From: CF-72 sp051006215
GTDB taxonomy: Bacteria; Chloroflexota; UBA6077; CF-72
Reading direction: 5' to 3'
Length of the DNA stretch: 64,000 bases
Assembly (NCBI GenBank): GCA_051006215.1
Contig: JBPCIO010000141.1
Location: 62,001-126,000, forward strand
The notes under the pieces were generated by a model. The model was not told the origin of the DNA. It saw only the letters and a program-made list of their open reading frames with translations, and searched no databases. Shown here one piece after another: positions 17,978 through 26,485 of this stretch. Position numbers and translations under genes: made by a program. Numbering within the stretch: position 1 is the first letter of the stretch; every line of letters starts with the position of its first letter.

Positions 17978-19633
17978 ATGGAAACCCACGTCCCATCGGC
18001 CTCGCGTCGGCCATTACCACGTTTGGCCACCGCCGGCACTCCTAGCCGGCGTGCTGTCCCAGTCATGAGCCGCCTCACCTCAGTGGTGCGGGTTGGCCTG
18101 GGAATCCTCCGTCATCTCTGGCCGGCATATGTACTTGCCTCCATCCTGATCCTCTACGGTTTCGGGTGGGGGTTGCCAGACAACCAGTACCAGAACCTGT
18201 CGTTCCACGCCGACGAGAACGCGATCGTTGGCGGCATCCGAGGCATGCAGTTCCCCAGGCTGTACCCGGGTTTCTTCGCCTGGGGCACAGCAGTCTTCTA
18301 TCAGGTCTGGGCCATCCAGGGCATAGTTACCCTCCACCACCTCGTTCAGCTCCCGGGCGACGCGTTGTACCTCATCGGTCGAGCCACCGTCTACGTCTAT
18401 GCGCTGGGAACGCTCACGTTGACGTTCGTCCTCGGCCGCAGATTGTTTGGGGACGCGACCGGAAGAATGGCCGCAACCACGCTTGCGGTAATGCCAGGCT
18501 TCGTACAGAGTAGCCACTACTTCAAAACGGACGTACCGACGACGTTTTGGCTTGTGGCTGCGCTGCTGGCCGCCTACCAGACGCTGACGTCACGCCGAGC
18601 GCTGTACGTCGGACTTCTAGGGCTCCTGCTGGGGTATGCAGCGTCGACGAAATATACGAGCATCGTCGTCTTCCCCGTGGGTCTCGCGGCGATCTGGATG
18701 GCGCGCCCGCTTGCCCTCAGTTTTCCGCGTGCGGTGCTGCTCTACCTGGCTGCTGTTGGCGTGGGATTCCTGGTTGGCACGCCCTACGCGGTGCTGCGTC
18801 CGCAGGAGATTATAAACGCCGCTCTGGATCACGCAGACCTGAGTGCGACCGTGGCGAATTCGGCGTCGCCGATCGGCGCGCCGGCGTGGTTGGACTACAT
18901 CATCAGGGTCCTGCCACTCTCAGCCACGTTGACTCTTGCGATGCTTGCCGCAGCTGGTCTGTTGTGGTCGCTGCTGAGGTTCGACCGCCGGCTGCTGCTG
19001 GTGTGGGCCTTCGTCATTTGTTACTTCGGCTACCTTTCCGTCGACAACTATCGGATGGTCCGTTACACCGTTCCGTTGTTGCCCTTCGTTGCGCTGTTCA
19101 TTGCCTACCTGGGAAGCTGCCTGAACAGAGCCAAATTGACTCGCGTCCTGGGCTCGATCGGTGGCATTGCCGTCATCGGCTATGCCTTTCTGTTTTCGTT
19201 TTCGTACGTGCAGGTAATGGCTGAGGTCGATCCGCGCATCCAAGCTAGCCAGTGGATTGCCACCCACATCCCCACAACCGAGCCGGTGCTTGTCGAAGAC
19301 ACGTCGCCGACTGACAGTCCGCGTTTCGATACCTTCGGGTACACCTCGATTCAGGTCGATTACCGCGCGGACAGAGTGCGGCACGCCACTGGCTCGTCGT
19401 ACCTCCTGGTGTCGGAGTATGCCACCCGCCCATTCGGCCGCGTTACCACTGCGACAGACGCCGAAGAGCAGGCGTTCTGGAGTCTTGTCGCCACCGACTT
19501 TGTGGAAGTGGCTCGCTTTGAAAACTCCCAGAGGCTGCTCTGGTTGGACAGCAAAAAGGACCCGGCCTCGATCACTCACGACTGGCTCCAGCCCAACCCG
19601 CGAATCACACTGTATCAGCGCGTTGGCGGCTGA
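17978..19633 (+). CDS. GT39/PMT-like membrane glycosyltransferase
   Basis: Polytopic GT-C-fold candidate of about 551 residues. A positively charged N-terminus precedes the first span. The first extracytoplasmic loop contains FHADEN, an acidic motif at the position where GT-C enzymes carry catalytic Asp/Glu. About 10-12 spans follow, then a roughly 130-residue soluble C-terminal domain. The architecture matches ArnT/PMT-like dolichyl- or polyprenyl-phosphate-sugar-dependent transferases. ATG 17978 is 7 nt after the acyltransferase stop, so the two are co-transcribed. The neighbouring polyprenyl-phosphate-sugar synthase-like GT2 at 19666 could supply its lipid-linked donor. Confidence 0.75.
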   Translation: METHVPSASRRPLPRLATAGTPSRRAVPVMSRLTSVVRVGLGILRHLWPAYVLASILILYGFGWGLPDNQYQNLSFHADENAIVGGIRGMQFPRLYPGFFAWGTAVFYQVWAIQGIVTLHHLVQLPGDALYLIGRATVYVYALGTLTLTFVLGRRLFGDATGRMAATTLAVMPGFVQSSHYFKTDVPTTFWLVAALLAAYQTLTSRRALYVGLLGLLLGYAASTKYTSIVVFPVGLAAIWMARPLALSFPRAVLLYLAAVGVGFLVGTPYAVLRPQEIINAALDHADLSATVANSASPIGAPAWLDYIIRVLPLSATLTLAMLAAAGLLWSLLRFDRRLLLVWAFVICYFGYLSVDNYRMVRYTVPLLPFVALFIAYLGSCLNRAKLTRVLGSIGGIAVIGYAFLFSFSYVQVMAEVDPRIQASQWIATHIPTTEPVLVEDTSPTDSPRFDTFGYTSIQVDYRADRVRHATGSSYLLVSEYATRPFGRVTTATDAEEQAFWSLVATDFVEVARFENSQRLLWLDSKKDPASITHDWLQPNPRITLYQRVGG

Positions 19634-19665
19634 TACGGCTGTGTCTCAGGTGCTGATTTGAGCCC

Positions 19666-20466
19666 TCAGGCCACGCGACCTGGAGCGGCGACGAAGTCGT
19701 AGTATTCGTCTACTGCAGAATGCGTCCCGCGCTCGAATATGGCGAAGTCGCCCAGGCGCATCTTCTGGAGTCGGAACTTGACGGACGTCATCAGCACGCC
19801 CAGGCCATACGTCAGGCTGCGTCGGAAATTGATCGAAGACGCTTCAGCGAAGTAGCTGGTGGGGCACGAGATCTCGCCAATGCTGTACCCGAAATACGTG
19901 ACCTGAGCCAGCATCTGATTGTCGAAGACAAAGTCGTCCGAGTTCTCTTCGAGAGGCAGCGTCTCCAGCACCTCACGCCGAAAGGCTCGATAACCGGTGT
20001 GATACTCCGACAGCTTCTGGCCAAGCAGGACATTCTGGATCGCTGTTAGTACACGATTCGAAACATATTTGTAACGCGGCATTCCGCCCCTGAGAGCGCC
20101 CCCGCCCAGAATGCGAGAGCCCAGCACCACGTCGTAGCCGCCATACGCGATCATCCCGACCATGGGCACAACCAGCCGCGGCGAGTACTGATAATCGGGA
20201 TGTAGCATCACCACCACGTCCGCGCCTCGGCGCAGTGCCTCGCGGTAGCAGGTCTTCTGATTGCGGCCATAGCCCAGGTTTTGCTTGTGGTGGAACGTGG
20301 TCAGGCCAAGGTCCCGGGCCATGTGCACCGTCCCATCCGAGCTGTAGTCGTCCACAAGGAGCACCTCGTCGACGATCTCGGAGGGGACTTCACTGACAGT
20401 GCGCTGCAATGTCTTGGCGGCATTGTAGGCCGGCATGACGACGACGATCTTTTTCCCGTTAAGCAC
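19666..20466 (-). CDS. GT2 glycosyltransferase, dolichyl/polyprenyl-phosphate sugar synthase-like
   Basis: GT-A enzyme of 266 residues similar in layout to DPM1-type polyprenyl-phosphate-mannose/glucose synthases. The N-terminus IVVVMPAYNAAKTL, the DDYSSDGT loop, HKQNLGYGRNQKTC and a MLHPDYQYSP metal-binding segment are all typical. LSEYHTGYRAFRREVLETLP corresponds to the conserved SGFR/TGYR region of this family. No transmembrane segment is evident. The product would be a lipid-linked sugar used outside the membrane by the GT-C-like proteins encoded on both sides. It converges with the GT-C gene at 19633 and diverges from that at 20633. Confidence 0.88.
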   Translation of the reverse strand: MLNGKKIVVVMPAYNAAKTLQRTVSEVPSEIVDEVLLVDDYSSDGTVHMARDLGLTTFHHKQNLGYGRNQKTCYREALRRGADVVVMLHPDYQYSPRLVVPMVGMIAYGGYDVVLGSRILGGGALRGGMPRYKYVSNRVLTAIQNVLLGQKLSEYHTGYRAFRREVLETLPLEENSDDFVFDNQMLAQVTYFGYSIGEISCPTSYFAEASSINFRRSLTYGLGVLMTSVKFRLQKMRLGDFAIFERGTHSAVDEYYDFVAAPGRVA

Positions 20467-20525
20467 GCCTTGCCCTCCAGAGCTTTACCGTCGCACGAAC
20501 CTGCTCGCGCAATCCCACGCTCGGA

Positions 20526-20581
20526 AGCGTTGCAAGCGCGCGTCTTGACCGCTGTTGGAGGTCGGTTGCGAAGTAGTTGGC
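20526..20581 (-). promoter_or_regulatory. Leftward candidate promoter with three phased NNCAAC repeats
   Basis: Minus-strand GCCAAC (20581-20576), CGCAAC (20570-20565) and TCCAAC (20559-20554) lie at exact 11-bp steps. A weak -10, AACGCT (20531-20526), starts 33 nt after the second copy. It faces the GT2 gene starting at 20466. Only the CAAC core is shared with the other elements, so this is a moderate match. Confidence 0.45.
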
Positions 20582-20632
20582 CTGCAAGTCTCTACCGTGG
20601 GTCAACCAGCGCTCTACGGACGGCCGAGCAGC

Positions 20633-22447
20633 ATGGCCTACTGTGCTCGTCAGATGTCCCACACAGGGTCGGCGCTCGTGGACCAACTGGCCGCGGCGGG
20701 CCGCCAGAACCCCACACTGCCGACCATCCGCAGCGTCGCAGATGCTCCTTTCGATTGGTGCCGACGCAACGTCACGGCTGCATGGCTGATGGTCGCCGTA
20801 GTCCTCGGCCTGCTGCAGGCGGCGTACTTCCGCGACTTCATCAATCCCGACGGCATTGCGTACCTCGACATGGGCGACGCCTATCTGCGGGGTGATTGGC
20901 TGACCGCCATCCGCGGCCACTGGAGTCCTCTGTATGCATGGCTGATCGCCGCGGTGGTCCGAGTCCTCCAGCCACCGCCCAGCCTCGAATTCCCGCTCGT
21001 CCACGTGGTAAACGCAGGTATCTACCTGGTTGCCCTGGGGACCTTCACGTTCCTGCTGCGTCAGATCGAAGCCACGCTCAGCACTCCTGCTCTCACGAGC
21101 ACCGCCGCGCAGGCGACCCGCTTGCCGGCTTGGGTCTGGAAGTCTCTGGGTTATGCGGTCTTCCTGTGGTGCACACTGCGATACGGTCTGCTGGAACTGG
21201 TGACACCGGACCTTCTGGTGTCGGCGCTGGTCTACGCAATTGGAGGGGTTGTGTTGCGGGTGCGGCGAAGGTCCGGATGGCAGTCATCGGTGCTTCTGGG
21301 CGCGTTGCTCGGGCTCGGGTACCTTGCCAAGACCCCCATGTTGCTGCTGGCGCCTGTATTCGTGGCCGCCAGCGTTTTGCTCATTCCGGGGCGTGCCAAG
21401 CGGCTCGTACACGCAGGTCTCACGCTGTCGGTACTGGCCCTGGTAGCAATCCCATTCGTGCTAGTGCTGTCGCTTGCCAAGGGCAGGCTGACGGCTGGCG
21501 ACAGCGCGATGCTGAACTACCTCTGGCTCGTCGACGGAGTGACGCCCTACCTTCACTGGCAAGGAGGCCCCGCAGGGTCAGGTCAGCCCGTGCACCGGGA
21601 CCAGGTTCTGTTGGAGCAACCAGCCGTCTACGCCTTCGACAGCCCGTTCTGGGTCACCTATTCGGCCTGGTACGCGCCTGATTACTGGTACGAGGGCGGC
21701 ACACCTCACTTCGTTCTCAGCGGGCAAGTCCGAGCGATTCTTGGCGGACTGACGGTGTACGAGAGCATGGCGAAGCAGCTTGCTCTGCCGTTGGTGGGGA
21801 CTGCCGTGCTGGTGTTGATGCGGCCACGGGGTTGGAGCTCAGGATTTGCACCAGCGTTGACCTTGATTGCTCCATCGATTACCGCACTCTGCATGTATTC
21901 GATCGTGATTGTGGAGGAGCGCTACGTGGGGCCCTTCGTCGTCCTGTTGTTTGTCGCGCTACTCGGTTTGATGATCCAACTGCCGTTATCCAAGTGGAGT
22001 CGCACCGTCGTCACCGGCGTAGCGGCCGTGATGCTGGTGTCGCTGATGCTCCCAGCGGGTAAGGCTGCATCCGAACAAGGGAGCTCCGTTAGCACGGACG
22101 TTACTCGTGACCACCTCCTTGCGCCAGACGAGCAAGCGCAAGTCGCTATGGGCCTCCGAGCGGCTGGTCTTCAGCCAGGTGACCCGGTGGCTAGCGGGGG
22201 TCGCGCTATCGACGACGCCTGGGCACGACTGGCTCGCGTCAGAATCGTGGCCGAAGTAGGCGACCGGGAGGGCGCGACCATGCTTGCCACGGATGCGGAC
22301 GCACGCGCACGGGTGCAGGCGGCGCTTCTGCAAACCCATGCCGCGGCAATCGTAGCCCGCGACTGGCCAGGGCTCACCGGCGACCCAGGCTGGGTTGGTA
22401 TAGGCGGCACGAGCTACTTCTATTACCTCATGCCCAGTCGGTCGTAA
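20633..22447 (+). CDS. Multi-span GT-C-like glycosyltransferase
   Basis: Integral membrane protein of about 604 residues with an N-terminal cytoplasmic stretch, 10 or more spans and a soluble C-terminal region. The first loop after span 1 has FINPDGIAYLDMGDAYLRGDW, in which the PDG/YLDMG acidic motif occupies the site of the catalytic acidic residue of GT39/GT83-type enzymes. A further loop reads HWSPLYAW. This resembles mannosyltransferases that use polyprenyl-phosphate sugars. ATG 20633 is preferred; ATG 20654 is a possible alternative, and sequence further upstream lies in the divergent promoter region. Donor and acceptor are unknown. Confidence 0.7.
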   Translation: MAYCARQMSHTGSALVDQLAAAGRQNPTLPTIRSVADAPFDWCRRNVTAAWLMVAVVLGLLQAAYFRDFINPDGIAYLDMGDAYLRGDWLTAIRGHWSPLYAWLIAAVVRVLQPPPSLEFPLVHVVNAGIYLVALGTFTFLLRQIEATLSTPALTSTAAQATRLPAWVWKSLGYAVFLWCTLRYGLLELVTPDLLVSALVYAIGGVVLRVRRRSGWQSSVLLGALLGLGYLAKTPMLLLAPVFVAASVLLIPGRAKRLVHAGLTLSVLALVAIPFVLVLSLAKGRLTAGDSAMLNYLWLVDGVTPYLHWQGGPAGSGQPVHRDQVLLEQPAVYAFDSPFWVTYSAWYAPDYWYEGGTPHFVLSGQVRAILGGLTVYESMAKQLALPLVGTAVLVLMRPRGWSSGFAPALTLIAPSITALCMYSIVIVEERYVGPFVVLLFVALLGLMIQLPLSKWSRTVVTGVAAVMLVSLMLPAGKAASEQGSSVSTDVTRDHLLAPDEQAQVAMGLRAAGLQPGDPVASGGRAIDDAWARLARVRIVAEVGDREGATMLATDADARARVQAALLQTHAAAIVARDWPGLTGDPGWVGIGGTSYFYYLMPSRS

Positions 22448-22460
22448 ACCCTGCCACCTG

Positions 22461-22782
22461 GTGGCCGATATCGACTTCTGGAGCCTGGCCACTGCATTGC
22501 GGGGGCGCGCGTCTATGTTGGCGATCGTCGACTGCGCCGCTTCGGTGACAGTGGTGGCAGTATCGGATGGCGTCTACACCATTGACGACACCGGCACGCA
22601 GCACCGACTGTTACTTGGCTCCTCGTTGTCCATCCACAGCTTGACGGCCCAGGGATCCGCACCCCCTGCTGCATGGTCAGGCCATTGTTGTACTCGCGGA
22701 TGACCTCGGTGTCGCTAACACGTTCACCTCGGAGCTGCTGGCGGCTCTCTGGCAAGCGGCCTGCCCTGTCTCCGCCTGTTAG
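22461..22782 (+). pseudogene. Probable relic of a small gene, frameshifted
   Basis: This fills the 344-base gap between the GT-C-like gene and the next membrane gene. One frame from about 22461 (or ATG 22515) reads LAIVDCAASVTVVAVSDGVYTID and continues to about 22660. The adjacent frame then reads LLHGQAIVVLADDLGVAN and ends at TAG 22780-22782. The two pieces look like one short coding sequence split by a frameshift, with a repeat-like beta-strand pattern (SDGVYTID). I do not recognise the family. The final bases double as the promoter of the next gene. Confidence 0.35.
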
Positions 22783-22785
22783 GAT
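22780..22785 (+). promoter_or_regulatory. Leaderless-type -10 hexamer
   Basis: TAGGAT matches the TANNNT consensus and ends 6 nt before the GTG at 22792. Transcription would therefore begin at or next to the start codon. No SD-like sequence is present. Confidence 0.5.
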
Positions 22786-22791
22786 CCGAGT

Positions 22792-23544
22792 GTGGTCTGG
22801 GACAAGGGCTGGTGGCAGGTGCGGAGTGGCAGCCCAGCGCAGCGCCATCGTCTAGGCTGGCGCCTCGTCTGGCATCACCTCGGCCTGGCCTGCGTGAGTG
22901 TGGTACTCGGCGCCGCTATCTATGCCGCCTTGCCGGGTCCGGACGAACACTTCCGCCTCAGCATGGCAACGGCCTACGTGGGGCTGGCGTTTCTCGCGGT
23001 CACGTTGCTGATCGGCCCGTTGAAAGTGTTGCGTCGCCAACGCGGGGCCCTTTCGGACGATCTGCGGCGAGATGTCGGTCTCTGGACTGCTCTTCTGGGT
23101 GGGCTACACGTTATCGTCGGCATCCAGGTCCATATGGGGTCGCCCTGGCTGTATTTCTTCTATGGCGCCGGTCAGCGGCCAGCCTTCTGGCCGCTGCCAG
23201 TCCGCATCGATGTGTTTGGGCTCGCCAACGACACTGGATTGGCGGCAACGCTCATTCTCGGTGTGCTGCTGCTGGCGTCGAACGACGTCTCTATGCGCAC
23301 GCTCGGCAATCGTTGGTGGAAACGAGTGCAGCAGCTGAATTACGGGCTGCTGGCTTTAGTCGTGCTGCACGGGATTGTGTACCAGCGCATCGAGGGACGC
23401 GACCCGGGCTGGGTGCTCCTATTCTGGGCAGCCTGGCTCGTAGCCGCCGGACTCCAGTTGGTAGGTTTCCGAATTCGCAGTTCTCAAAAGCGCGGGCGCG
23501 GCTCGACTCTTGCCGCAGCTGATCTTGCGGAGTCGAGGCGGTGA
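22792..23544 (+). CDS. Ferric reductase-like transmembrane protein
   Basis: Membrane protein of 250 residues with about 6 hydrophobic segments. LLGGLHVIVGIQVHMG and LLALVVLHGIVYQR contain paired histidines in spans, as in the ferric reductase-like transmembrane domain / YedZ (MsrQ) haem-b proteins, and WKRVQQLNYGLLAL corresponds to the conserved W.R.H.L.Y segment (here QQLNY). No FAD/NAD-binding domain is attached, so it would pass electrons to a separate partner. It overlaps by 4 nt with the following Gfo/Idh/MocA oxidoreductase, implying co-translation. The link to glycan synthesis is unclear. Confidence 0.7.
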   Translation: MVWDKGWWQVRSGSPAQRHRLGWRLVWHHLGLACVSVVLGAAIYAALPGPDEHFRLSMATAYVGLAFLAVTLLIGPLKVLRRQRGALSDDLRRDVGLWTALLGGLHVIVGIQVHMGSPWLYFFYGAGQRPAFWPLPVRIDVFGLANDTGLAATLILGVLLLASNDVSMRTLGNRWWKRVQQLNYGLLALVVLHGIVYQRIEGRDPGWVLLFWAAWLVAAGLQLVGFRIRSSQKRGRGSTLAAADLAESRR

Positions 23545-24656
23545 GTATGCGTGTGGCACTGGTCGGGTTGGGAAACGCCGGATTCACTCTCCATCTGCCG
23601 GCGCTAGCAGGCCTGCCATCGGCGAATGTGGTGGGTGCTTGCGATCTGGATGCCGTGCGGCGGGCCCGCGCCGAAGCAAGTTTCCGGGTACCGAGCTTTT
23701 CGGACTTCGACGAGATGGTGGCGCGCACCCAGCCGGACGTGGTCGTGATCGGCACCCCGCCAGCCACACATGCGGACTACTGCCTGCGCGCTCTTGCCGC
23801 GGGCAGTCACGTGATCTGCGAAAAGCCGTTCGCCTCGAGTGTTGAGGAAGCCGACCGGATCATCGGCGTCGCGAAAAACGTTGGTCGTCGCGTAGCGCTC
23901 AACCATGAATTTCGCCAGATGCCCATCTTCCGAGCCATCATCGAGGCTACCAGTGGCTCGCCGGATCGCGAGGTGGTCTTCGCCCAGGTGTGGCAACTCA
24001 TGGATCTGCCGCCGTGGGCGGAGCCAGGCTGGCGCGGGGCCATGCTGCAACGTACCCTGTACGAGGCGGGTGTTCACCTCGTGGACTTCCTCCTGGCACT
24101 CTTCCGTGAGAAGCCAGTCGCAGTTTCGGCAACCGTCTCCACCTGCGGAGTTCGGGAGGGCGAGAGTGATGCCGTCGCGGTGGCGACGTTCGAGTTCTCG
24201 CGCGGCCGACTTGCGCAGCTCGTGCAGAATCGACTGTGTAAGGGCGAGACGCAATACTTCGAGGTACGCGCGGACACCCCCAGCGGCTCACTCAGAGCCT
24301 CGTTCGGCGGCCGCGCCCGGCTAACAGCCGGACTGTTCCGCAGTACGCGTCCACACGTCCGGTTCGAATTCGGGAAAGCCGGCATCGCCTGGCGCGAGGT
24401 CGGAACGCGGCGCAGATTGCTAGCGCGTAACCCGAACGATCCGGGCATGCTGGCCACGCGCGCGGTGTTTGAGCGGAGTTTAGCCGCCTTTGCCTCAGGT
24501 GGTGCACCGCCTGCAAGCGCCGATGATGGCCGAGCGGTGCTCGAAGTCATCGCGGCGTGTTACCTGAGCGCCACGACCGGGCGTCGGATCCGGCTGGATG
24601 ACGCCGAGGCAGCCGAGCTCGCGTCGATGCGCATGGGCGCCCAACAGGGCGGGTGA
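23541..24656 (+). CDS. Gfo/Idh/MocA-family oxidoreductase
   Basis: NAD(P)-dependent sugar oxidoreductase of 371 residues. The Rossmann N-domain opens with VALVGLGNAGFTLHLPAL, and the family signature EKPFASSVEEAD carries the catalytic Lys (CEKPF). The C-terminal alpha/beta domain contains YEAGVHLVDFLL, in which the GxHxxD-type His is kept. Enzymes of this family oxidise or epimerise nucleotide or free sugars and are common in amino-sugar branches of polysaccharide loci. GTG at 23541 overlaps the previous stop by 4 nt; ATG at 23547 is an equally plausible start. A second member follows, also with a 4-nt overlap. Confidence 0.88.
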   Translation: MSMRVALVGLGNAGFTLHLPALAGLPSANVVGACDLDAVRRARAEASFRVPSFSDFDEMVARTQPDVVVIGTPPATHADYCLRALAAGSHVICEKPFASSVEEADRIIGVAKNVGRRVALNHEFRQMPIFRAIIEATSGSPDREVVFAQVWQLMDLPPWAEPGWRGAMLQRTLYEAGVHLVDFLLALFREKPVAVSATVSTCGVREGESDAVAVATFEFSRGRLAQLVQNRLCKGETQYFEVRADTPSGSLRASFGGRARLTAGLFRSTRPHVRFEFGKAGIAWREVGTRRRLLARNPNDPGMLATRAVFERSLAAFASGGAPPASADDGRAVLEVIAACYLSATTGRRIRLDDAEAAELASMRMGAQQGG

Positions 24657-25648
24657 CTGATCGCTGGCCGGTCCGCGCCGGGGTGGTGGGCGCCGGCCGC
24701 ATGGGCAGATGGCACGCAGCAGCGATCTCGCGGGCTGGCGGGATCGTGGCGGCGGTGGTCGATCACAGCCTGGCTGCCGCACAAGCACTGGCGGCGACCT
24801 ATCCAGGTGCTCGGGCGGGAACCGAGCTAGCGGAGATACAGCGTGCTGCCGCGTTGGACGTCGTGCACCTGTGTACGCCGCTGGACACGCACGCCCGGCT
24901 GGTTCGCCAGGCCCTGGAGGCCGGCCTGCACGTGCTGGTTGAGAAACCGTTGGCAGAGACTGCCGCTGTCACAGCGGAGCTCCTGTCTCTAGCATCTGAG
25001 CACGCTCGAATGCTGTGCCCTACCCACCAGTTCCTGTATCAGCCTGGCGTGCAACGTGGTCTTTCGGCTCTCGGTCGCCTCGGTCCGTTGCTCCACGTGG
25101 ACAGCGTGGCGTGCTCCGCGGGAGCTGTCGGCCCGTTCGCAAGTACCCCGGACAGCTTGATCGGTGAGATTCTGCCGCACCCGCTGGCCTTGCTGACGCG
25201 CATGTTCCCCGGCGCGCTGACCAAGGTCGACTGGCACATCGACCACCCACGCCTTGGGGAGATGCGCGCTGCCGGCTGCATCGGCTCCATGTCGGTAGCC
25301 GTGCTCGTGTCAGCTCACGGCCGGCCGACGGCGAACAGCATGCGGGTGATCGGTGAGCGCGGAACCTGGGAAGCGGACCTCTTTCACGGCTACGCGATAC
25401 TCGAAGGCGGCACCGTCTCGCGTGGGTACAAGATCGCACGGCCGTTCATCCGATCCGGAAAGACATTCGTCGCGGCGGGCCACAACCTGGCGTGGCGAGC
25501 CGTTCGACGGGAGTCAGCCTATCCTGGCTTGCGGGCGTTGATCGATCGCTTCTACCGCGCTGTGCGAGACAAATCAGCCACGCCCATCACACCAACCGAG
25601 ATCCTCGACGTCGCGATCGCGCGAGATGCGCTCATGGCGGGGTTGTGA
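24653..25648 (+). CDS. Gfo/Idh/MocA-family oxidoreductase
   Basis: Second NAD(P)-dependent oxidoreductase of this family, 331 residues. The dinucleotide loop is GVVGAGRMGRWHAAAI and the signature VEKPLAETAAV holds the catalytic Lys. IGEILPHPLALLTRM replaces the usual GxHxxD segment, with a His at the expected place. The start is GTG overlapping the preceding stop as GTGA, so the two oxidoreductases are translationally coupled and may act on one sugar pathway, for example oxidation followed by reduction at C3. That pathway is inference from paralogy and context. Confidence 0.88.
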   Translation: MTDRWPVRAGVVGAGRMGRWHAAAISRAGGIVAAVVDHSLAAAQALAATYPGARAGTELAEIQRAAALDVVHLCTPLDTHARLVRQALEAGLHVLVEKPLAETAAVTAELLSLASEHARMLCPTHQFLYQPGVQRGLSALGRLGPLLHVDSVACSAGAVGPFASTPDSLIGEILPHPLALLTRMFPGALTKVDWHIDHPRLGEMRAAGCIGSMSVAVLVSAHGRPTANSMRVIGERGTWEADLFHGYAILEGGTVSRGYKIARPFIRSGKTFVAAGHNLAWRAVRRESAYPGLRALIDRFYRAVRDKSATPITPTEILDVAIARDALMAGL

Positions 25649-25682
25649 CAGAGACTGCAGCGTCAATGGCTCGAGCAGCGAC

Positions 25683-26225
25683 CTACGGAATGGGTTCGAA
25701 GTGCTCGATGTTGCGGCGCAGGCCCTCGTATATCAGAACGGGGATCCAGAGGATCAGCATAGCCAACACTGCTTCGACCACCACCGCGTATCCGGGACCC
25801 ACCAGAATCTGGCCCTGGCCGATGTTCAGCCGATGCGCCACCGCGACTACCAGCACCAGCAGTAGCGAGACAGCAACATAGATCGGCACCGGCCTTCGGG
25901 TGCGATCTGCCAGGACGCGGAAGCCAGCCAACCAGAACGTACCGAACAGCAGCGAAAGCGGCAGCAGGATTGCCGCCTGTACGACCGGTGAGACCGTGAA
26001 GTACGTCCCCGTCCACCAGCCAGCCCACAGCGCCAGAACGTATACGCCAGCGACCAAACCGGTCAGGACGGCCGCCGTGCCAAGGACAAGTAATCGATCG
26101 GCATGGCCGCGCTGACGCGCCCAGATGACGAGGCCACCCACGATCAAGACGGTGGCCAGCATGACTGCTGCTCCCCCCTCTCCGGATCGGAGAAACGCTA
26201 TGTACCCCGTGCTTGCATGGTCCAC
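25683..26225 (-). CDS. Small polytopic membrane protein, function unknown
   Basis: Not recognised. About 180 residues with five hydrophobic stretches, including VMLATVLIVGGLVIWA, LGTAAVLTGLVAGVYVLALWAG, VVQAAILLPLSLLFGTFWLAG, VAVSLLLVLVVAVAHRL and a C-terminal span. The ends are short and polar. GTG at 26225 is chosen because the protein then starts just before the first span; the open frame upstream has no membrane or domain character. It converges on the oxidoreductase gene ending at 25648 and is not obviously part of an operon. Confidence 0.55.
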   Translation of the reverse strand: MDHASTGYIAFLRSGEGGAAVMLATVLIVGGLVIWARQRGHADRLLVLGTAAVLTGLVAGVYVLALWAGWWTGTYFTVSPVVQAAILLPLSLLFGTFWLAGFRVLADRTRRPVPIYVAVSLLLVLVVAVAHRLNIGQGQILVGPGYAVVVEAVLAMLILWIPVLIYEGLRRNIEHFEPIP

Positions 26226-26447
26226 CTGAGTCAAGCACCTAATCCTACGCGGTCGCGGCGCTGCGTCATCACGATATGCTCGGGCTGGCTCGGCCTCGCC
26301 CTCGTCACCGGAGCGGCACAACCCATCTCCAACTGGTAACGGCGAGGCCGGCCAGGACGCCGAGCAACCAACATTCGACCGTAGGGTTGACGGAAGCTCT
26401 ATGAGCGTGGCGCCAAACACAGGGGGTGTGTGCGATTATTTGAGTAC

Positions 26448-26457
26448 GCAAGCTTGC
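26448..26457. promoter_or_regulatory. Perfect 10-bp palindrome upstream of the His-Asp repeat gene
   Basis: GCAAGCTTGC is a perfect palindrome 28 nt before the ATG at 26486, partly extended by GAG/CTC on the flanks. It could be an operator of the repeat-protein gene. No known site is recognised. The rest of the interval 26226-26475 shows nothing clear. Confidence 0.3.
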
Positions 26458-26475
26458 TCACGCAGCCTTGCCTAT

Positions 26476-26481
26476 AGGAGG
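26476..26481 (+). promoter_or_regulatory. Strong ribosome binding site
   Basis: AGGAGG lies 4 nt before the ATG at 26486. It is the best SD match seen in the window and fixes this start over the one 18 nt upstream. Most neighbours have weak or no SD, so this gene appears set for high translation. Confidence 0.8.
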
Positions 26482-26485
26482 AACG

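Noticed and set aside
26317..26390. Further CAAC repeats at 11 bp (CACAAC/TCCAAC, AGCAAC/TTCGAC) upstream of the repeat-protein gene
   Set aside because: Spacing fits, but no -10 hexamer lies at the expected distance and the hexamers are weak, so it is not counted with the eight elements.
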